Shown: positions 34,327 to 48,309, counted from the stretch's first letter. The stretch: DNA of 64,000 nucleotides from Quercus robur (GCF_932294415.1 NC_065535.1:26568782-26632781); one strand, 5' to 3'. A program made the numbers and translations. The notes: generated by a model from the letters alone, not told the origin.

Positions 34327-34560
34327 CAATTCAAATCTTCTGTCTCATCTATTGTGCTTCACTCCATACTCCACCAATAAAACTTGGATAGCTAGCATCT
34401 CTCATCAAGTGAGATAACCCCTAACATTTAACTTTAACGTTAAAGTTGACGTTAACTTGAACTCTTTTGATTTTTGTATCTTGCATAGCTTTTGTTTTAC
34501 TTTGTTTCTTCCCTCTGTTGTCTCATCATATTCCTTACTATCTCCCGAAGCTTTATTGTC
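34327..34560 (+). repeat. left terminal inverted repeat of the MULE
   Basis: Inverted match to 55280-55511. The outermost bases (CAATTCAAATC versus GAGTCCAAATC) have diverged most. Confidence 0.85.
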
Positions 34561-34873
34561 CGCTGCCACAAAGATTCCTTTTGTCCTATAGCTCCAAATT
34601 TGTTTTCAACTTTTGAGAGACTCCTGCTGAAACAAGCAACCTTCAACACCTTTTAGGTATTGCTCAGTCACACAATAAGTTCTCTCTTTTTAGTTTTTTT
34701 TTTTTGAGGAACAATCTCTTTTTGGTTTAGTGTAAATAAATTTCTTTTTTAAATTTATTTTAGGATTTATAACAACTTTCTTATATACACTTGTGTGAGT
34801 GTGTGTCAAAAGTGTGTGTATATATATATGTTGTTATTAAAAAAATAACTATGTTGGTTTTGTTTTGTATTAA

Positions 34874-37140
34874 GGTCATGAGTGATAGAAATTATCATAC
34901 TAGGATTGATAATCAATCGGTTTGAAAATTGAATTTTGAAGATGAGGATTCACCTGTGACAATTGAACAACCAGAACCTATATCAATAGATGGCAATGAT
35001 AAAATTCATGCTAACATAGAAGAAGAAGTGATTCTGAAATTAGGAATTAAGTGAGATTGAGCAAGATGCGTATGATTTCTATAATAGTTATGCATGTGTA
35101 GTTGGATTTAATATTAGGCGAAGTAAGGGCCACAAGGGTGATAAAGATGGTTCACGTAAATGGCTAGATAGAGTTTTTTGTTGCTCTTCCGAGAGTATAC
35201 TAGGAAATGACAAAAAAGATGATAATGTGAAATGCCATCGTCTAGAAACAAGATGCGGTTGCTTGGCAGAGATGAAAATTAGTTGTAGATGTAATGAAAA
35301 ATATTGTGTGGTAAAATTTGTGTGAAAGCACACACTTCTTAGCTCTTCCTTGTAAGTGTATATTCCTTAGATCTCAAAGGTCCATTAATCCAGCCCAAGC
35401 AATTGAGGCTAAATTAGTAGATAGTTCTGGAATTGCACTAAGAGCAAGTGTAGGACTAATGGCCAGAAGGGTAGGTGGACTTGACAATCTTGATTTCATT
35501 CTTGAGGATTATAATATTTATTTGCGTACAAGATGAATAAACGAGATGAAAAGCAGGGATACAGGAGGCCTACTTGAATATCTTCAAAGAATGCATTCTG
35601 AAGACCTTAATCTTTCTTATGCAACTCAAGTTGACCTTGATGATCTAATTACAAATATTTTTTGAGCAGATGGTAGAATGAAGTTGGATTATGAATATTT
35701 TGGGGATGTACTATGCTTTGATACAACTTACAAAAAAATAAAGAAGGTAGGCCATTTGCATTGTTTGTTGGTGAAAATCATCATAAACAAACTATCATCT
35801 TTGGTGCTGCATTGTTATATGATGAAACATTTGAGACTTTCATATGGTTGTTTAATTCTTTTCAGAAGGCAATGTTTAGTAATAAATCACAGACTATCCT
35901 CACAGACCAAGATGCTACAATGGCCAAGGCATTAGCTTCGCAATGGCCAAAAACACATTATCGTTTATGTGTTTGGCAAATGTACCAAAATGCAGCTAAG
36001 CAATTCAATGAAGTGTTTGGAAGGTATAGTACTTTTGCAACAAATTTTAGTAGTTGTGTATATGACCATGACTATGAAGATGATTTTTTAGATGCATGAG
36101 ATAATATGCTCAGTAAATATGATCTAAAGAATAACAGTTGGTTGCAAAGACAATTTGAGTTAAAGGAGAAATGGGCTTTGGTTTATGAGAAGAAAACATT
36201 TTGTAATGATATGTCTACTACTCAAAGAAGTGAGAGTATGAATAGTCAAATTAAAAGGTACATTACTTATAATTATGACTTGTTGCGTTTCTTTTGTCAC
36301 TTTCAAAGGTTGGTTGATGATAGATGTTTTGAAGAGTTGAGAGTAGATTTTAAAGCACCTCAAAGTAGACCATCATTAGAATATCCAGTAGAAATATTGA
36401 AGCATGCAACGTGTGTTTATACTCCTGTAGTATTTAAGTTGTTGTTTAATTGTGAATTATGGCTCACTTGAGATTGTGAATTGCATAAGGATGGTGAGGT
36501 TGGATTTGTGGTAAAATATAAAGTTATTTCTCCCCGTAAATCTCGCCAACACATTGTTCAATTTGATTCATTGGCTTCTATAGTGATGTGTAGTTGTAAT
36601 AAATTTGAATTTGTTGGAATTTTATGTGCCCATGCCTTAAAAGTGTTATCTCTTCAAAATTGTAATAGGGTGCCAAATTAGTATATTTTAAAAAGGTGGA
36701 AAAAGATGCAAAGGGTGGTTTTCCAATGAATAATTATATGCGTATAGGACCACATGACCAAAATGCAGATGTGGGAAGTCGTTATAAAGTGTTGCTTAAA
36801 TTGTATTCTAATTTGGTAACAAGAGCTGAATTGATTGATGAGTTTTTTTGGATTTCTTTGGATGCTTATGAAAGTACTTTGAACAAAGTAGAGGTAGATT
36901 TGAAAAATTTATCAATTGAAGAATTTACTGTTGGTTGGTGGCACCTGTTTCAAATCAAAGGCTCAACAAGCTAATGACAATGTGCAACCTACTGTGAAGG
37001 AAATAAAATTAAAGGAATTAAGCTTAAAGTGAGACAAGCATGTGTATGGACATCTAGTAGAAGAAAGGGTGCATTAGAGAAAGCTACAAGAAAGAGAAAA
37101 CATCAAACTAAAGTATCCTCTCATATTCAATAGCTCACAC
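34874..37140 (+). pseudogene. FAR1/MURA-type transposase relic
   Basis: Plus-strand reading with several in-frame stops (about 34922, 35052, 35323, 35535, 35663, 36097, 36470) and at least one frameshift near 35760. Domains in order: a FAR1-like zinc DNA-binding region (DAYDFYNSYACVVGFNIRRS; CHRLETRCGCLAEMKI), the MULE transposase core with candidate catalytic Asp in GDVLCFDTTYKK and LTDQDATMAKAL, then a SWIM zinc finger CSCNKFEFVGILCAH (about 36589-36640). In intact relatives this protein cuts and joins element ends in the nucleus; plant FHY3/FAR1 transcription factors descend from the same stock. This copy is dead. Confidence 0.82.
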
Positions 37141-37325
37141 TGGTATGAAATGTGTTCTGTGTTTTGTTACTTTATGCTTACAATTTGTTAGAAAATAGTA
37201 CGTACTAATTCTCTAAATTATTTATATGATTTTTATTTCAACCATATGATAGCCACCTCATGATGGTGCCTCTAGCTCAAGGAATCAAGCAAGTCTGATG
37301 TCTTCTTCGATTTATTTAACAATTT

Positions 37326-37348
37326 ATATATATATATATATATATATA
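37326..37348. repeat. (TA)n tract, left of pararetroviral fragment
   Basis: About 11 TA units ending where the viral-like frame begins. Confidence 0.95.
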
Positions 37349-37916
37349 AGCCTAACCGTTCCATCGGCTAGCTGTTGGACAAAATCTAGATCTGGGTTCC
37401 TAACTGGGTTTTGGATCTGTAGATGATGGTTCTCATTATCTATAGTCCAATGTGCTGGGAATGTGACTTCAGACCATTTCAGGGTTTTGGGTACCTGAAC
37501 TGTGGATCTAACATCTGGGGTTTGGATAAGGGTGGTTTCACTAGCCTTTCTTTTGTCTATGGATTGGATAGACATGTTTGTTCTCATGCACTTATAATAC
37601 ACTTTGTATATAAGGGCAAGTTGTCTGGTTCCATGTAACAAGAAAGTTCCATGGGTTTTGATGTTGAGGGTGAGGACCTTCAAGATGTGAGGGTCGTCAA
37701 GTGCTACAGTGAGATTGGGGAAACAATCAAAATGGATTGGTCCACCGCTCAAACTGGATTCCATGGTGCCTAGAAGACTGTCATTAAACCTAAGGTGACG
37801 AGTGTCTCTAAGGGCCATAAGGATTGAGTTGTTCAACCCTTCTCTGATCAATGGTTTAGACTCAGTTGCTAATCAAGAAGAAGACAGCACTAGTTAAGAT
37901 AGTCTAAAGCCTCCGA
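37349..37916 (-). pseudogene. endogenous caulimovirid-like movement-protein fragment
   Basis: A minus-strand frame of about 170 codons resembles the movement-protein region of plant pararetroviruses (Caulimoviridae, perhaps Florendovirus or Petuvirus-like). The motifs SLSGGPIHFDCFPN and ALIYKVYYKCMR recall the conserved 30K-type core. It is a fragment only: no coat, protease or reverse transcriptase is present and the frame runs out into TA repeats. It sits between two (TA)n tracts, a setting often reported for integrated pararetroviral sequence. Assignment is from remembered family features, without a search; another 30K-like plant protein is a less likely alternative. It has no infectious potential as it stands. 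Confidence 0.55.
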
Positions 37917-37940
37917 TATATATATATATATATATATATT
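37917..37940. repeat. (TA)n tract, right of pararetroviral fragment
   Basis: About 11 TA units, starting where the viral-like sequence ends. Confidence 0.95.
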
Positions 37941-38046
37941 GTGTGTAAAAAAGTACCAATTTATCAAATTATTTACATGATTTTTTTTCTTCTTAGCCAA
38001 CTTATGATGGTGCCTTTAGCTTAGGGAATCAAGCACCTCAACATAC

Positions 38047-38480
38047 TATAGACGCTCAATTTTGCACCCATGATTTAATCAAGGAAGATGACTAGAATGA
38101 CCATCCATGTACCCCAAAAATCGTGATTGCATTAATTCATTCATTGCATATCATAAAAATGATCTTGAGATTCTAACGGTCACAACGGTGTGTCCGGTTT
38201 CCAAATCAGACCATTGAATTGAAAGATATCGCATGATCAAGTTTGCACGGTTAACATGTATTGTGTCTAGGTAGAGTCGACCACGCACGATTAGTTTAAA
38301 TTAATTTTGATTGGTTAAATAAATAAAGTTAATTAAATAATTTTGTGATTGGTTGACAATTAGTGTCTAAAATGGGATTACTTGCATAGGAATAAAAGGG
38401 ATAATTGGATAACAATAAAATTGTGGATAATCTGAACTTTATCAAAGTTTATTTTAGGATATTTATCTACAAGATTATTG
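38047..38480 (+). repeat. 5' portion of a plus-strand family-C LTR
   Basis: Inverted match to 51980-52488 over its whole length (CACCCATGATTTAATCAAGG; ATATCGCATGATCAAGTTTG; TTATTTTAGGATATTTATCT). Homology stops abruptly near 38480. Confidence 0.85.
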
Positions 38481-38799
38481 TGTGCATGGATATATTTGTG
38501 GGTATTGGCAAATTTTGTGGGTATTGTGGAAAATTTTTGTTGGGCATGTGAGAATTTATTTGTGTATGAAGTTGTGGGAATTTTTTCTTGGACATGTAGA
38601 AATTTTCTTTTTGCATGGCTATGGAAAAATTTGGTGGTTGTATGGATATGTGATAAATTTGGTAGTGGTGACATTTTGGTGGGGCATTGATTTGATTTTG
38701 TGGTGGTGGGGTATTGATTGTGAGAATATTTTTTGGTATGGAAATTTTTTGGTTATGGAAATTATTTTGGCTATGTGGTAATGGAGTTGTGAATTTTTC

Positions 38800-40218
38800 A
38801 GGTTTGGATGTATGAGTATTTTGGGGTTGGTCCCAAAATCTGGGAGGAGGTAACTGGCATTTTTCCTAGATTTCTTCATTGGTTGCCCAAACATCGCTTG
38901 TCTCCACCCTCTAGGTATTCTTTGGAGATTTGGCGCTTGGTGATTGACAATCTGACAATTGATGATATGAGTTCTTTCTTTCTCCTTTTTAAATCCTTGG
39001 CACTTGGTTATGATCTAGTCTCTTCTTTTTTTGAGTTTCTTTGTGACTTTTCAGATGAACTTAAATCCTTGGGTTGGATGTGAGGGGTATGCTGAATGTG
39101 AGCGGGCTCTAGAACTGAATAGCCACCAAGTATTGTTTGAATGTGGGCATGGAAAGTATTGGTATCTTGGTGATCGGGTGCTACCCCAAGTTGAACATGT
39201 GCATCCTCCTACCACAATTCAGGCTCATCCTTGTCACACTACTCAGTTGGATGACTTTCTGGTTGATAAAGAGATTGCTCGGGCCCGTGATGGCTATATT
39301 GTTATAGGAGTAGAAGGAAATTATTCTGAATTTATCTGGGATCATCTGCAAGGCTGCTTGGTTGGCAGAACGGTATTTTCCTTCCTTGCTAAGATCAAAG
39401 TTCTACCAATTCCTTTTCCATATTTATGCTTGGTAACAATATTTGCATGTTGGATTTTTAGTGTCCATCTTTTGAAGGAGAGGAAGAGGAAGAGATTCCC
39501 TCTCCTCACCATGCTGGTGGTTCTTCTAGTTTTTTCATAGAGACTTATCCTCATTTTCCGGCATGGCAGTATGATGTGATGAATCCTAATGGAACATATA
39601 GTTCCATGCCTTTGACTAGGCCAAAGCATGTGACAAATGTTCCTTGGCCCAATCCGATGTGTTCTTGAATGTTCAGGTCTTTGTCCTTATTTCTTGAATG
39701 GATTCTAACTCGGTAGAGTTGTGCTTCAGGTTGATGTGGATCTTGTAGAAGAAAGCATGTGAATGATTGGAGGCTTGTAGTCATTGGCTCGTACTTAGTC
39801 CTCCCAATATGTGATCAATGATTCTAACTGGGTATGCGATGTTGTTTTCTGAGTATCTTTGGCTTGAGCTTTGCTTGATAGTGTCTTTAACACTTGATTT
39901 TGCTGACTTTTTAGGCACATCGAATGGAAGTTGCTGACTCTACCAAGAGTGCTTTAGAGGAAAGGATCAGAAGCCTCGAACTTGAAAATCGTCAGTATGA
40001 TCATCACTTTTTTGCAAGTTAGGAAGGAAACATTGAAGGTGGCTCCTCTAAAGGTGGATCAAGGAGATCCTCCCACAAGCAGACTCGGAGTCCTAATGAT
40101 GCATGACTTGTATGTTTACTTTTCCTGCAAAACAAAAAGGAAGTTTTCCTTAGACAATCTTGTATTATTTTCCATGTTTAGCACTTTGTCCTTGGTATCA
40201 CCTTGGATCATGTAGAAA
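38800..40218 (+). pseudogene. plant-mobile-domain-like gene remnant
   Basis: Open plus-strand segments read YEYFGVGPKIWEEVTGIFPR, then LNPWVGCEGYAECERALELN and FECGHGKYWYLGDRVLPQVE (39064-39190), with introns between pieces (exon ends near 38975 and 39380). These match the plant mobile domain type of protein (aminotransferase-like/PMD) that is frequent in and near Tat-type gypsy elements. A last exon near 39915-40030 starts AHRMEVADSTKSALEERIRS, a coiled coil. The frame is discontinuous. It is antisense to the gypsy pol genes, like the known extra antisense ORFs of Tat elements. Confidence 0.6.
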
Positions 40219-40289
40219 CTTTAACTAAGACAAGTTTAGAATTCACCTGATGAGATCTTGTAGTACTAATTTAAACTTATCTTGTTTGG

Positions 40290-40660
40290 CTCTGTTGGAA
40301 TCCGCACTTAGTGGTTTAAAAAGAATGCCCCTAGTTTAAACTTATCTTGAATGAGGTAGAGCCGAATGCCCCTAGTTTAAAAGGAATGCATGATTTTTGA
40401 AAATCTTGATTTTTTTTTTTTTTTGAAAAAACATGAAAGTGGTCTTTTTTTTGGAAAAATGAGCCATGGGTGAATGCCCTTAGTATACAAAAGGATGCAT
40501 GATTCTTGGAAATCTTTATGATGATTTTTTTCTTCTCTTCTTTCTTTTTAAAAAATGATGGTGGTTTTTTTTTTTTTTTTTTTTTTGAAAATACATGAGG
40601 CGTGGGCGAATGCCCCTAGTTTGGAACATAAATCCATGAGTCTTAAGAAAACTTGAGTTG
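40290..40660. repeat. degenerate repeats of GAATGCCCCTAGTTT
   Basis: Five copies of (G)AATGCCC(C/T)TAGT(T/A)T at about 40325, 40365, 40473 and 40608, with poly-T between. No gene. The region separates the PMD remnant from the solo LTR. Confidence 0.55.
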
Positions 40661-40679
40661 ATCACTTTTTGAGAACAAT

Positions 40680-41530
40680 TGACAGTTTTTAGACCCCTTA
40701 AACAATTGATTAAACCTAGGTAATTAGCCAAGTGGTTACTTAGTCCAATTAAACAAGTCTAGGTTATCACAATAATAAAGATCAAATCATGCAAAGCAAC
40801 GGAAAATAAATAACACACGATATGATCACCCAAGAAACCAAACCGGTAAAAACCTGGGGAGGATTTGACCTAGCTATCCTCAAGGTAAACTTGAATCCAC
40901 TATCAGAAAGAATCGAAGTTCATACAAAAGGACTTACAAGCACCCCCGCTTGACTTCCTAATGCTACCAACCAGTAGAACTTACTGACATGACCACGTGC
41001 AAGCTCCGAATCCACGGACTCCTTCTTTCTTTGGATTCCCACCAGCTACAAGCACCCCCGCTTGTGTATTCTTTAAGCTTTAATGGCAGCAACTGTTTTG
41101 ATCATCAAGGTTTAGAGAATATCTCCTCCTTGAAAACCCTAAGTTTGTGTAAAGGAAAACTCCTCTAGATCTCACAAGAGATTTACACAAACCGCAATAT
41201 GAGCAACACTAAAACGTGGCTAGGGTTTGCCTTTTATACTTAGGACAAATAAGAAACCCTAAAAACGTTTTAAAACAACTAGGACTGAGTTGGAAAAATC
41301 TGCAGAAAAGCAATCTGCCCGACGTTCGATCGGTCGAGCCTAAGCTTCGATCGATCGAGCCAGGCCGAAAACCACACTGCTTTCTGCTTTACACTCGATT
41401 CCAACTTTACATTGACTTACAACTTTGAGCTAGCTTTAAACACTTCTAAACACATTGTTTTGATCATGGTTTGCCAACAATACAAATTAGAGTTCTAAAT
41501 ACATAAAGTCCTAAACTTTAGAACCTAACA
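40680..41530 (-). mobile_element. solo LTR, family A, TSD ACAAT
   Basis: 851 bp matching the family-A LTR in reverse (plus strand TGACAGTTTTTAGACCCC ... AGAACCTAACA), with ACAAT on both sides (40675-40679, 41531-41535). Confidence 0.92.
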
Positions 41531-42026
41531 ACAATGATGTAGGTGATGATTTTTTGAAAACAAGTGTGTTAGACTTGTCAGAATGTCTCAGCTTGATTAA
41601 AAAAAATCTTTTTGAGTGTCAAACGATCTTAAAAAATTACACGAGAACATGAAATTGCATGGAATTGCATGAGTATAGGACCAAGGGGCTGCGTGCCACT
41701 TGGCAACTGAAGAGTGCCATTTGGCACTTTTGGAGTGCCGTTCGGCACTTCTAGAGTGTCGAATTGCACTAAGCCACTCCATGATGCTCACGCCATGGTG
41801 GGCCGACTCCTCATGGTCTTCCAATGCACGCTTCGCGTTTTCGTATTTTTTGAAAAACATTTACTTCATTTGTGATCATGAAACTCTCTCCTAGTCAGCT
41901 ACAAACTCTTTGAAACCTATTTCAAACCTGATTAGGAATTGATGTAGCTTATTTAAACAAATTCTCCTGCGACAAATCTCTGCATAAAGGTTAGCAAAAC
42001 ACAATAATCATAAGCAAAAGTCGTCC

Positions 42027-43312
42027 ATGGCTAGCAATCTTAATTTTTCTCATTCAACAATTCATGACATCAATAGATGGGTTCGTAGCTTTGATTTTAG
42101 TACCAAAACCAATTTTACAGCCTTTAAATTAGAAGGAATCAAGGCTCTGAGGAATGTCAAAATAAAGTGGGACTTCCTTCGTGCTGCTGTGAAATTATGG
42201 GATCCCGAAGATCATGTGTTTCGGTTTAACATTGCTGGACTTTGTTTGACAATTGAAGAATTCTCTGCTATCTTGGGCTACGATCTAGGTAAAAAATCTG
42301 TAGCGGTTTCATGTGACCCCAGGCATAAGGAATCTTTGTCTGATGCTCTCGGTCTTCCTACTTCCATTACTAATAGTATGATTGAAGGTCATATGGTGAA
42401 TCTTCATGCCATTATCTTTTGGCTGATTCACAAACGCACCTATGGAGTGACCAACAAATGCAGAAAAACTTTGGTTTGGCTTTATGCTTTGTGGGAGAAC
42501 TTTTGCTTTGCTCTGGAAGACACAGCTTTATGGATGCTCGAGTTATAAGTGTTGTGAGTCAGACTAAGGATGGTGATAATTATGTTTCTTTGAACTTGGC
42601 AGAAACTCTTCTGGGACTGGATGTTGTATTTCATGGTGGAGAAACTTAGAACTTTTTAGGGAGTCCTTTGACTTTGCAGATATGGTTAATGGAGTGACTG
42701 GACATGATTGCCAAGCCTACAACTAGTAATTATGGGCCTAGTAGTTTTCTCAACAAGGCTGTAATCAAGACTAAATGCCAAATTGAGAGTGATTGGGTGA
42801 AATTCTTAGACAAGAAATCTAGTACCTCAATTCAATGAGACTGTTATTGGTGGAAGTGCCCACCCCCTTTACTGAGGTCTCTAGGATCAGATCATATTTT
42901 CCTTGTTGGATTGCAGAGAGCAACTTTCTACAAGGGAGACAGACTCTTGAGGCAATTCAAATATGAGCAAGGAATACCTGGTGGCAAAATAAGAAGACCT
43001 TTCTCTCCTGTGGTTACAAATCCTACTTCTGTACAGAACATGTTATTGGGTTTAGAGATGGCTAACCGAGTGGACCAATCTTTTGTCAAGGTTCACTTCC
43101 ACAAGATGGCTATAGAATACTCTAACTGGTTGATAGATAAGATTGTTGACAAGGAAGAAAGGATTGCTATGAAAGAACAGTTTCTTAGATACAACGGGGA
43201 AAGACCTAATGAAGAAAATTACGAATTCAAAAGAAGGGACATGAACGATGAAGTACCTATCACAAAAGAAATCAATGATCAACAGAAACAGAAAAGACTG
43301 AAGACAAAGTGA
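42027..43312 (+). pseudogene. PMD/DUF7745-like ORF, antisense to gypsy pol
   Basis: ATG 42027 begins MASNLNFSHSTIHDINRWVR and continues with FNIAGLCLTIEEFSAILGYD to 42548. A frame change and stops occur between about 42548 and 42900, after which 42911-43312 is open (FYKGDRLLRQFKYEQGIPGG; ...EEKRIAM-like helical tail) and ends at TGA 43310. N- and C-terminal parts look like the two halves of the plant-mobile-domain-like proteins of unknown function common in woody dicots. It lies between gypsy integrase and the lost 3' LTR, on the opposite strand, the location known for extra antisense ORFs in Tat elements. No promoter is evident beyond an AT-rich leader. Confidence 0.6.
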
Positions 43313-43930
43313 CCTTATCTTTTGGCTTTGATCATGTTTATTTTAGAATTTGATGTAAAAACTCTTATGTTTAGGAATTATTTAGGATTTGCAGGTTAGG
43401 GATTCTATTTAAAGTGTAGGGTTTTGGGGTTTGGAATTTTTTAAGGTTTGGTTTAGAGTTTGGGTTCTTGGATTTTGTGTAGTGACATGGTTTAATGGAA
43501 TGGTTGAAATTTTTTAGTAATTTTGGCTAATGGGCAAATGGTGGGTTTTGGGAAATTGCGACCGAAACAATGTGTGGTTGCCTTCGTACCCCCTTGATAG
43601 AAGGATTAGGTCATCACGTAGTTCATGGTGATGATCTTTTATTTGCCTTAACTTTTGCCTAGGTTGCCTTTTCGGGTTTTCAACCTAGCAGGCTCTCTAA
43701 CTTCTTCTTTTTCTTCATTTTTTATTTTTATTTTTTTTAATTCTCTTTTTGCATAGATTGCCCTTTTAGGTTTTCAACCTATCTTCTCTTTTTTTTTTTT
43801 TTTGTTAATTTTTGCCTAGATTGGGCTTTCAGGTTTTCAGCCTAGTGAGCCTTTTATTTTATTTTATTTTATTTTTGTTTTAAATCTAGGAAGAGAAATA
43901 ACATAATTTACAACCACCTCAAATGTGGTG
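43313..43930. other. non-coding stretch between PMD ORF and integrase
   Basis: Contains three copies of a (T)n..TTGCCTAGGTTG(C/G)..TTTTCAACCTA motif at about 43665, 43755 and 43815. No gene. Confidence 0.45.
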
Positions 43931-46256
43931 CTTTCAGACTACCACCTCAGACGTGATATTTCTTCAATTGATCCATGTTGGTTGGTTTAGTGAATGGATT
44001 TGCATCTAAGTCCATCAGCCTTACTACTCCCCCATAGTATATCTGTTTGATAATGTATGGGCCTACCCAATTTTGCTTGAACTTTCCATTTGCATCTTGA
44101 ACCGGGCTCGGATTTCCTTCAACACTGTCCCCCCAACTTCAAATCTCTGGGTCTTACTTTTTTGTCAAAAGCTTTCCTAAGCCTCCTCTGATATCCTTGA
44201 ATGTGATACAAGACTTTGAGTCTTTTCTCATCTAACATGCACAACTGATTATATCTGCTTTGCAACCAATTTGCTTCAGAGATTTCACTCTCTAGTACTG
44301 TCCTTAGTGAACGGACACCCATCTCAATAGGAAGGACTGCTTCCATCCCATACACCAATGAATAAGGAGTGGCTCATGTGGAAGATCGAATTGATGTTCT
44401 ATACCTCCAAAGTGCATAGGGCAATTGAAGGTGCTAGTCCTTGTAGTTCTTTGTGCTTTTCTTCAAGCTTCGCCTTATGTTTTTATTAGCAACCTCAACT
44501 GCTCCATTAGTTTGAGGACGGTAAGGTGAAGACTTGTGGTGTTGAAAGTTGAACTGTCATAGCAACTTCTCTGTTTCTCCTTTAAAGTGCAACCTATTGT
44601 CTGAGATGATTTCATGTGGTACCCCATATCTGCAGACTGCAGATGATATTGGTCTGAATGAATTGAGAAACTTTCTTTGAATTCAGGACTTTGTATGATG
44701 CAACTTCTACTCGTTTAGTAAAGTAATCAATGGCTACAAGTATAAATTCATGGCCATTGGATGCTGTAGGGTGTATTTTCCCAAAAATGTCTATTCCCCA
44801 TGTAGAGAATGGCAAAGGTGATGTCATGGTATGGGTGGCATGTGCTTCAGATCTCCATGGACTTGGCATTTATGGCATCTTCAAACATGAGCCATACAGT
44901 CGGCTTCCATAGTGGTCCAGTGGTAACCCTGCCTCATTATCTTTCTTAACAGCATGTGTGCATTCATATGTGGCCCATAACTTGACTCATGAACCTCTTT
45001 AATTATCTGTTGTGCTTCCTTGGCAGTTATACAAAGGAGATGAATTCCATCATATGATCTTCGGTAAAGCCTTTCACCACAAATGATGTAATTAGTAGAC
45101 AACCTCCAGATGGTTAACTGATCATTCTGGTTTGCAGACTCCGAGTATGTTCCATCCTTGAGGTATTGTAGGATGTCTGAATACCATTCGCCTTCCCCAT
45201 TCCTTTCCTCATCTTCTTCTATTGTCATGTAGTAGGCTGGTTCTTCTTTTTGTTTCGATCTAGTTTCATCTTTTTTTGGCCCATCCATCATGGATGCCAT
45301 GGTTGCTAAAGCATCTGCAATTTGATTCTTCATCCCCAGCACATACTGATAATGGATCTTGTTGAATTTTGATGACCACTTCTAGAGACATTGATGATAA
45401 GGCATAAGCCTTTCTTCTTTGATCTTCCATTTATTCTGTACCTGAGAGATTATTAGAGCTGAGTCTCCATACACCTCCAACTCTTTCACTTCTAGGCCTA
45501 AGGATGCTTGTAGGCCCATAATGCAAGCTTCATATTCTGTGGCATTGTTGGTGGTAGGAAAGTTGAGTCTGCCAAAAAATGGAATGTGTGTCCCCTTTGG
45601 AGAAATTAAGAGAACTCCAATTCCACTTCCGTTTTGATTTGTTGCTCCATCAAAATACATCTTCCATGATTCTACTTCAATCCCCATAATGTCTTTATCC
45701 AGGAAGTCTCCTTGGATCTCTTCAGCTTCTTTTGGTGAACAATGGGCTAGGTGATCGACAATTGCTCTCCCCTTCACAGATTTCTGAGTCACATACTTAA
45801 TATCAAATTCTAACAGAAGTAAAATCCATTTAGCAGTCTTTCCATCTTGCACAGGTTTTTCCATTAGGTACTTCAAAGGATCCATTCTTGCAATCAACGG
45901 GACCTTGTAAGCGAGCATGTAATGTCTGAATTTACGGGTTGCCCATACGAGTGCTATACATGTCTTTTCTAATGGTGAATACTTCTCTTTATAAGGCAAC
46001 ATCTTCTTGCTGATGTAGTAAATCACATTCTCCTTTCTAGTCTCCTCTAGGTATTGAGCAAGTAAAGCCCTCATTACTGTATCTGTAGTGGTGAGATACA
46101 ACAACAATGGCTTTTCAGGAACTGGTGGGACAAGTATTGGTGGTTTCATCAGATAACTCTTGATTTTCTCAAAGGCATCTTGGCATTGTTCATTCCACAT
46201 GGTTGGGACCTCCTTCTTAAGCAGTTTGAAGATTGGTTCACACTCATAGTGAGTTG

Positions 46257-47252
<996 letters not shown>

Positions 47253-47285
47253 AGTTGGGCTATGAACCTACTAATGTACTGTATC

Positions 47286-48309
47286 TGTTAGGACATATGT
47301 GTTTTACATGTTAAGAACATATGTCATGATTTTATGTAATTGGTTTATCTTTTGACAAAACGCACTTTACTTGTATTTGGGTAGATTTAGGATGTCTTTA
47401 AATACTTCAAGAAATCTTGTTTCAAGATCAAGTATTGAAGCTTTCAAGTCTGTTCAAGAAAACAAGTTCAGAGTGCAAAATCATTAAAGCTCGACAGCTG
47501 CATCTATCGAGCGTAAGGAAGCTATTCTACATTCGGTGTGCTTGACACCTGATCGACAGCTGCTCGACACCTGCTATCTGTCGAGATTTAAGATTTTCAG
47601 AATTTCAATATGATTTTCTTGGGATCCGTGAATGTGTCTTTGGGCTTTCTTTTCTCCTAACCCTAGACATATAAAAGGATCAGTTTAAGGGCCATCAAAG
47701 TGTTCACAAGTTGCACAAGCTTTGAGCAAACTCTGTTCAAGCAAATTGTGACCGAAGACGAAGTTCTTGCCTTAGTTCATCTCTTTCTCTTGAAGAAGTT
47801 GCTATGTATGTGCACCGTAAGGTTTTGTGACCAAGCATCTTCTTGATCTTCATCGTGTGGATGAACTGAAGAACTTTACAACTAACAATCCTCTTAGTTG
47901 GTGATTGAAGTCGCGTATTGGGATCCGCGTAATTGGTTAGTCATGTACTGGGAGTCGTGCATCTGAAAGGGGAACTGTCACTACAGAACAAGTCCAATTG
48001 GGTATTGGGGTAAGGGTTCAACTGTAGGTTGGTATAAGGTACTGAGATTCCTTTACTTGTAATCGCTTGTTGTGATAATAGTGGAGTTTCGGGAGTGGTG
48101 ACCTGTAAATCACCCAGTGGGATTTTTGCCGTTAGATTTTCCCCATTTGTAAACAAATCACCGTGTTATTTATTTTCCACTGCATTATTAGTTTATTGGT
48201 GATTTTTTTGTGCTACCACGTGTTTGCATGATAAATTGATTAATTAATAACTTGGCTAATTAATTAATTAATTTCTATCACAAGAGGTCATTCAGTTTGT
48301 GGCCTATCA
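47286..48309 (+). mobile_element. solo LTR, family-B related, TSD GTATC
   Basis: 1024 bp in plus orientation, TGTTAGGACATATGTG ... TTGTGGCCTATCA, with GTATC at 47281-47285 and 48310-48314. The 33 bases between this and the previous LTR encode gypsy residues (IQYISRFIAQL), proving two separate insertions. Confidence 0.92.

Larger units (their letters stand above)
37245..38041 (+). repeat. duplicated MULE exon flanking the viral fragment
   Basis: CCACCTCATGATGGTGCCTC (37254) and CCAACTTATGATGGTGCCTT (37997) start two similar stretches through GGAATCAAGCA, each preceded by related intron-like sequence (AAATTATTTATATGATTTTT). This is a tandem exon duplication of the transposase tail. Confidence 0.65.

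Noticed and set aside
38378..38894. Frames rich in Trp/Gly (plus) or His/Lys/Thr (minus)
   Set aside because: Low-complexity G/T-rich DNA between an LTR fragment and the PMD remnant; composition explains them.
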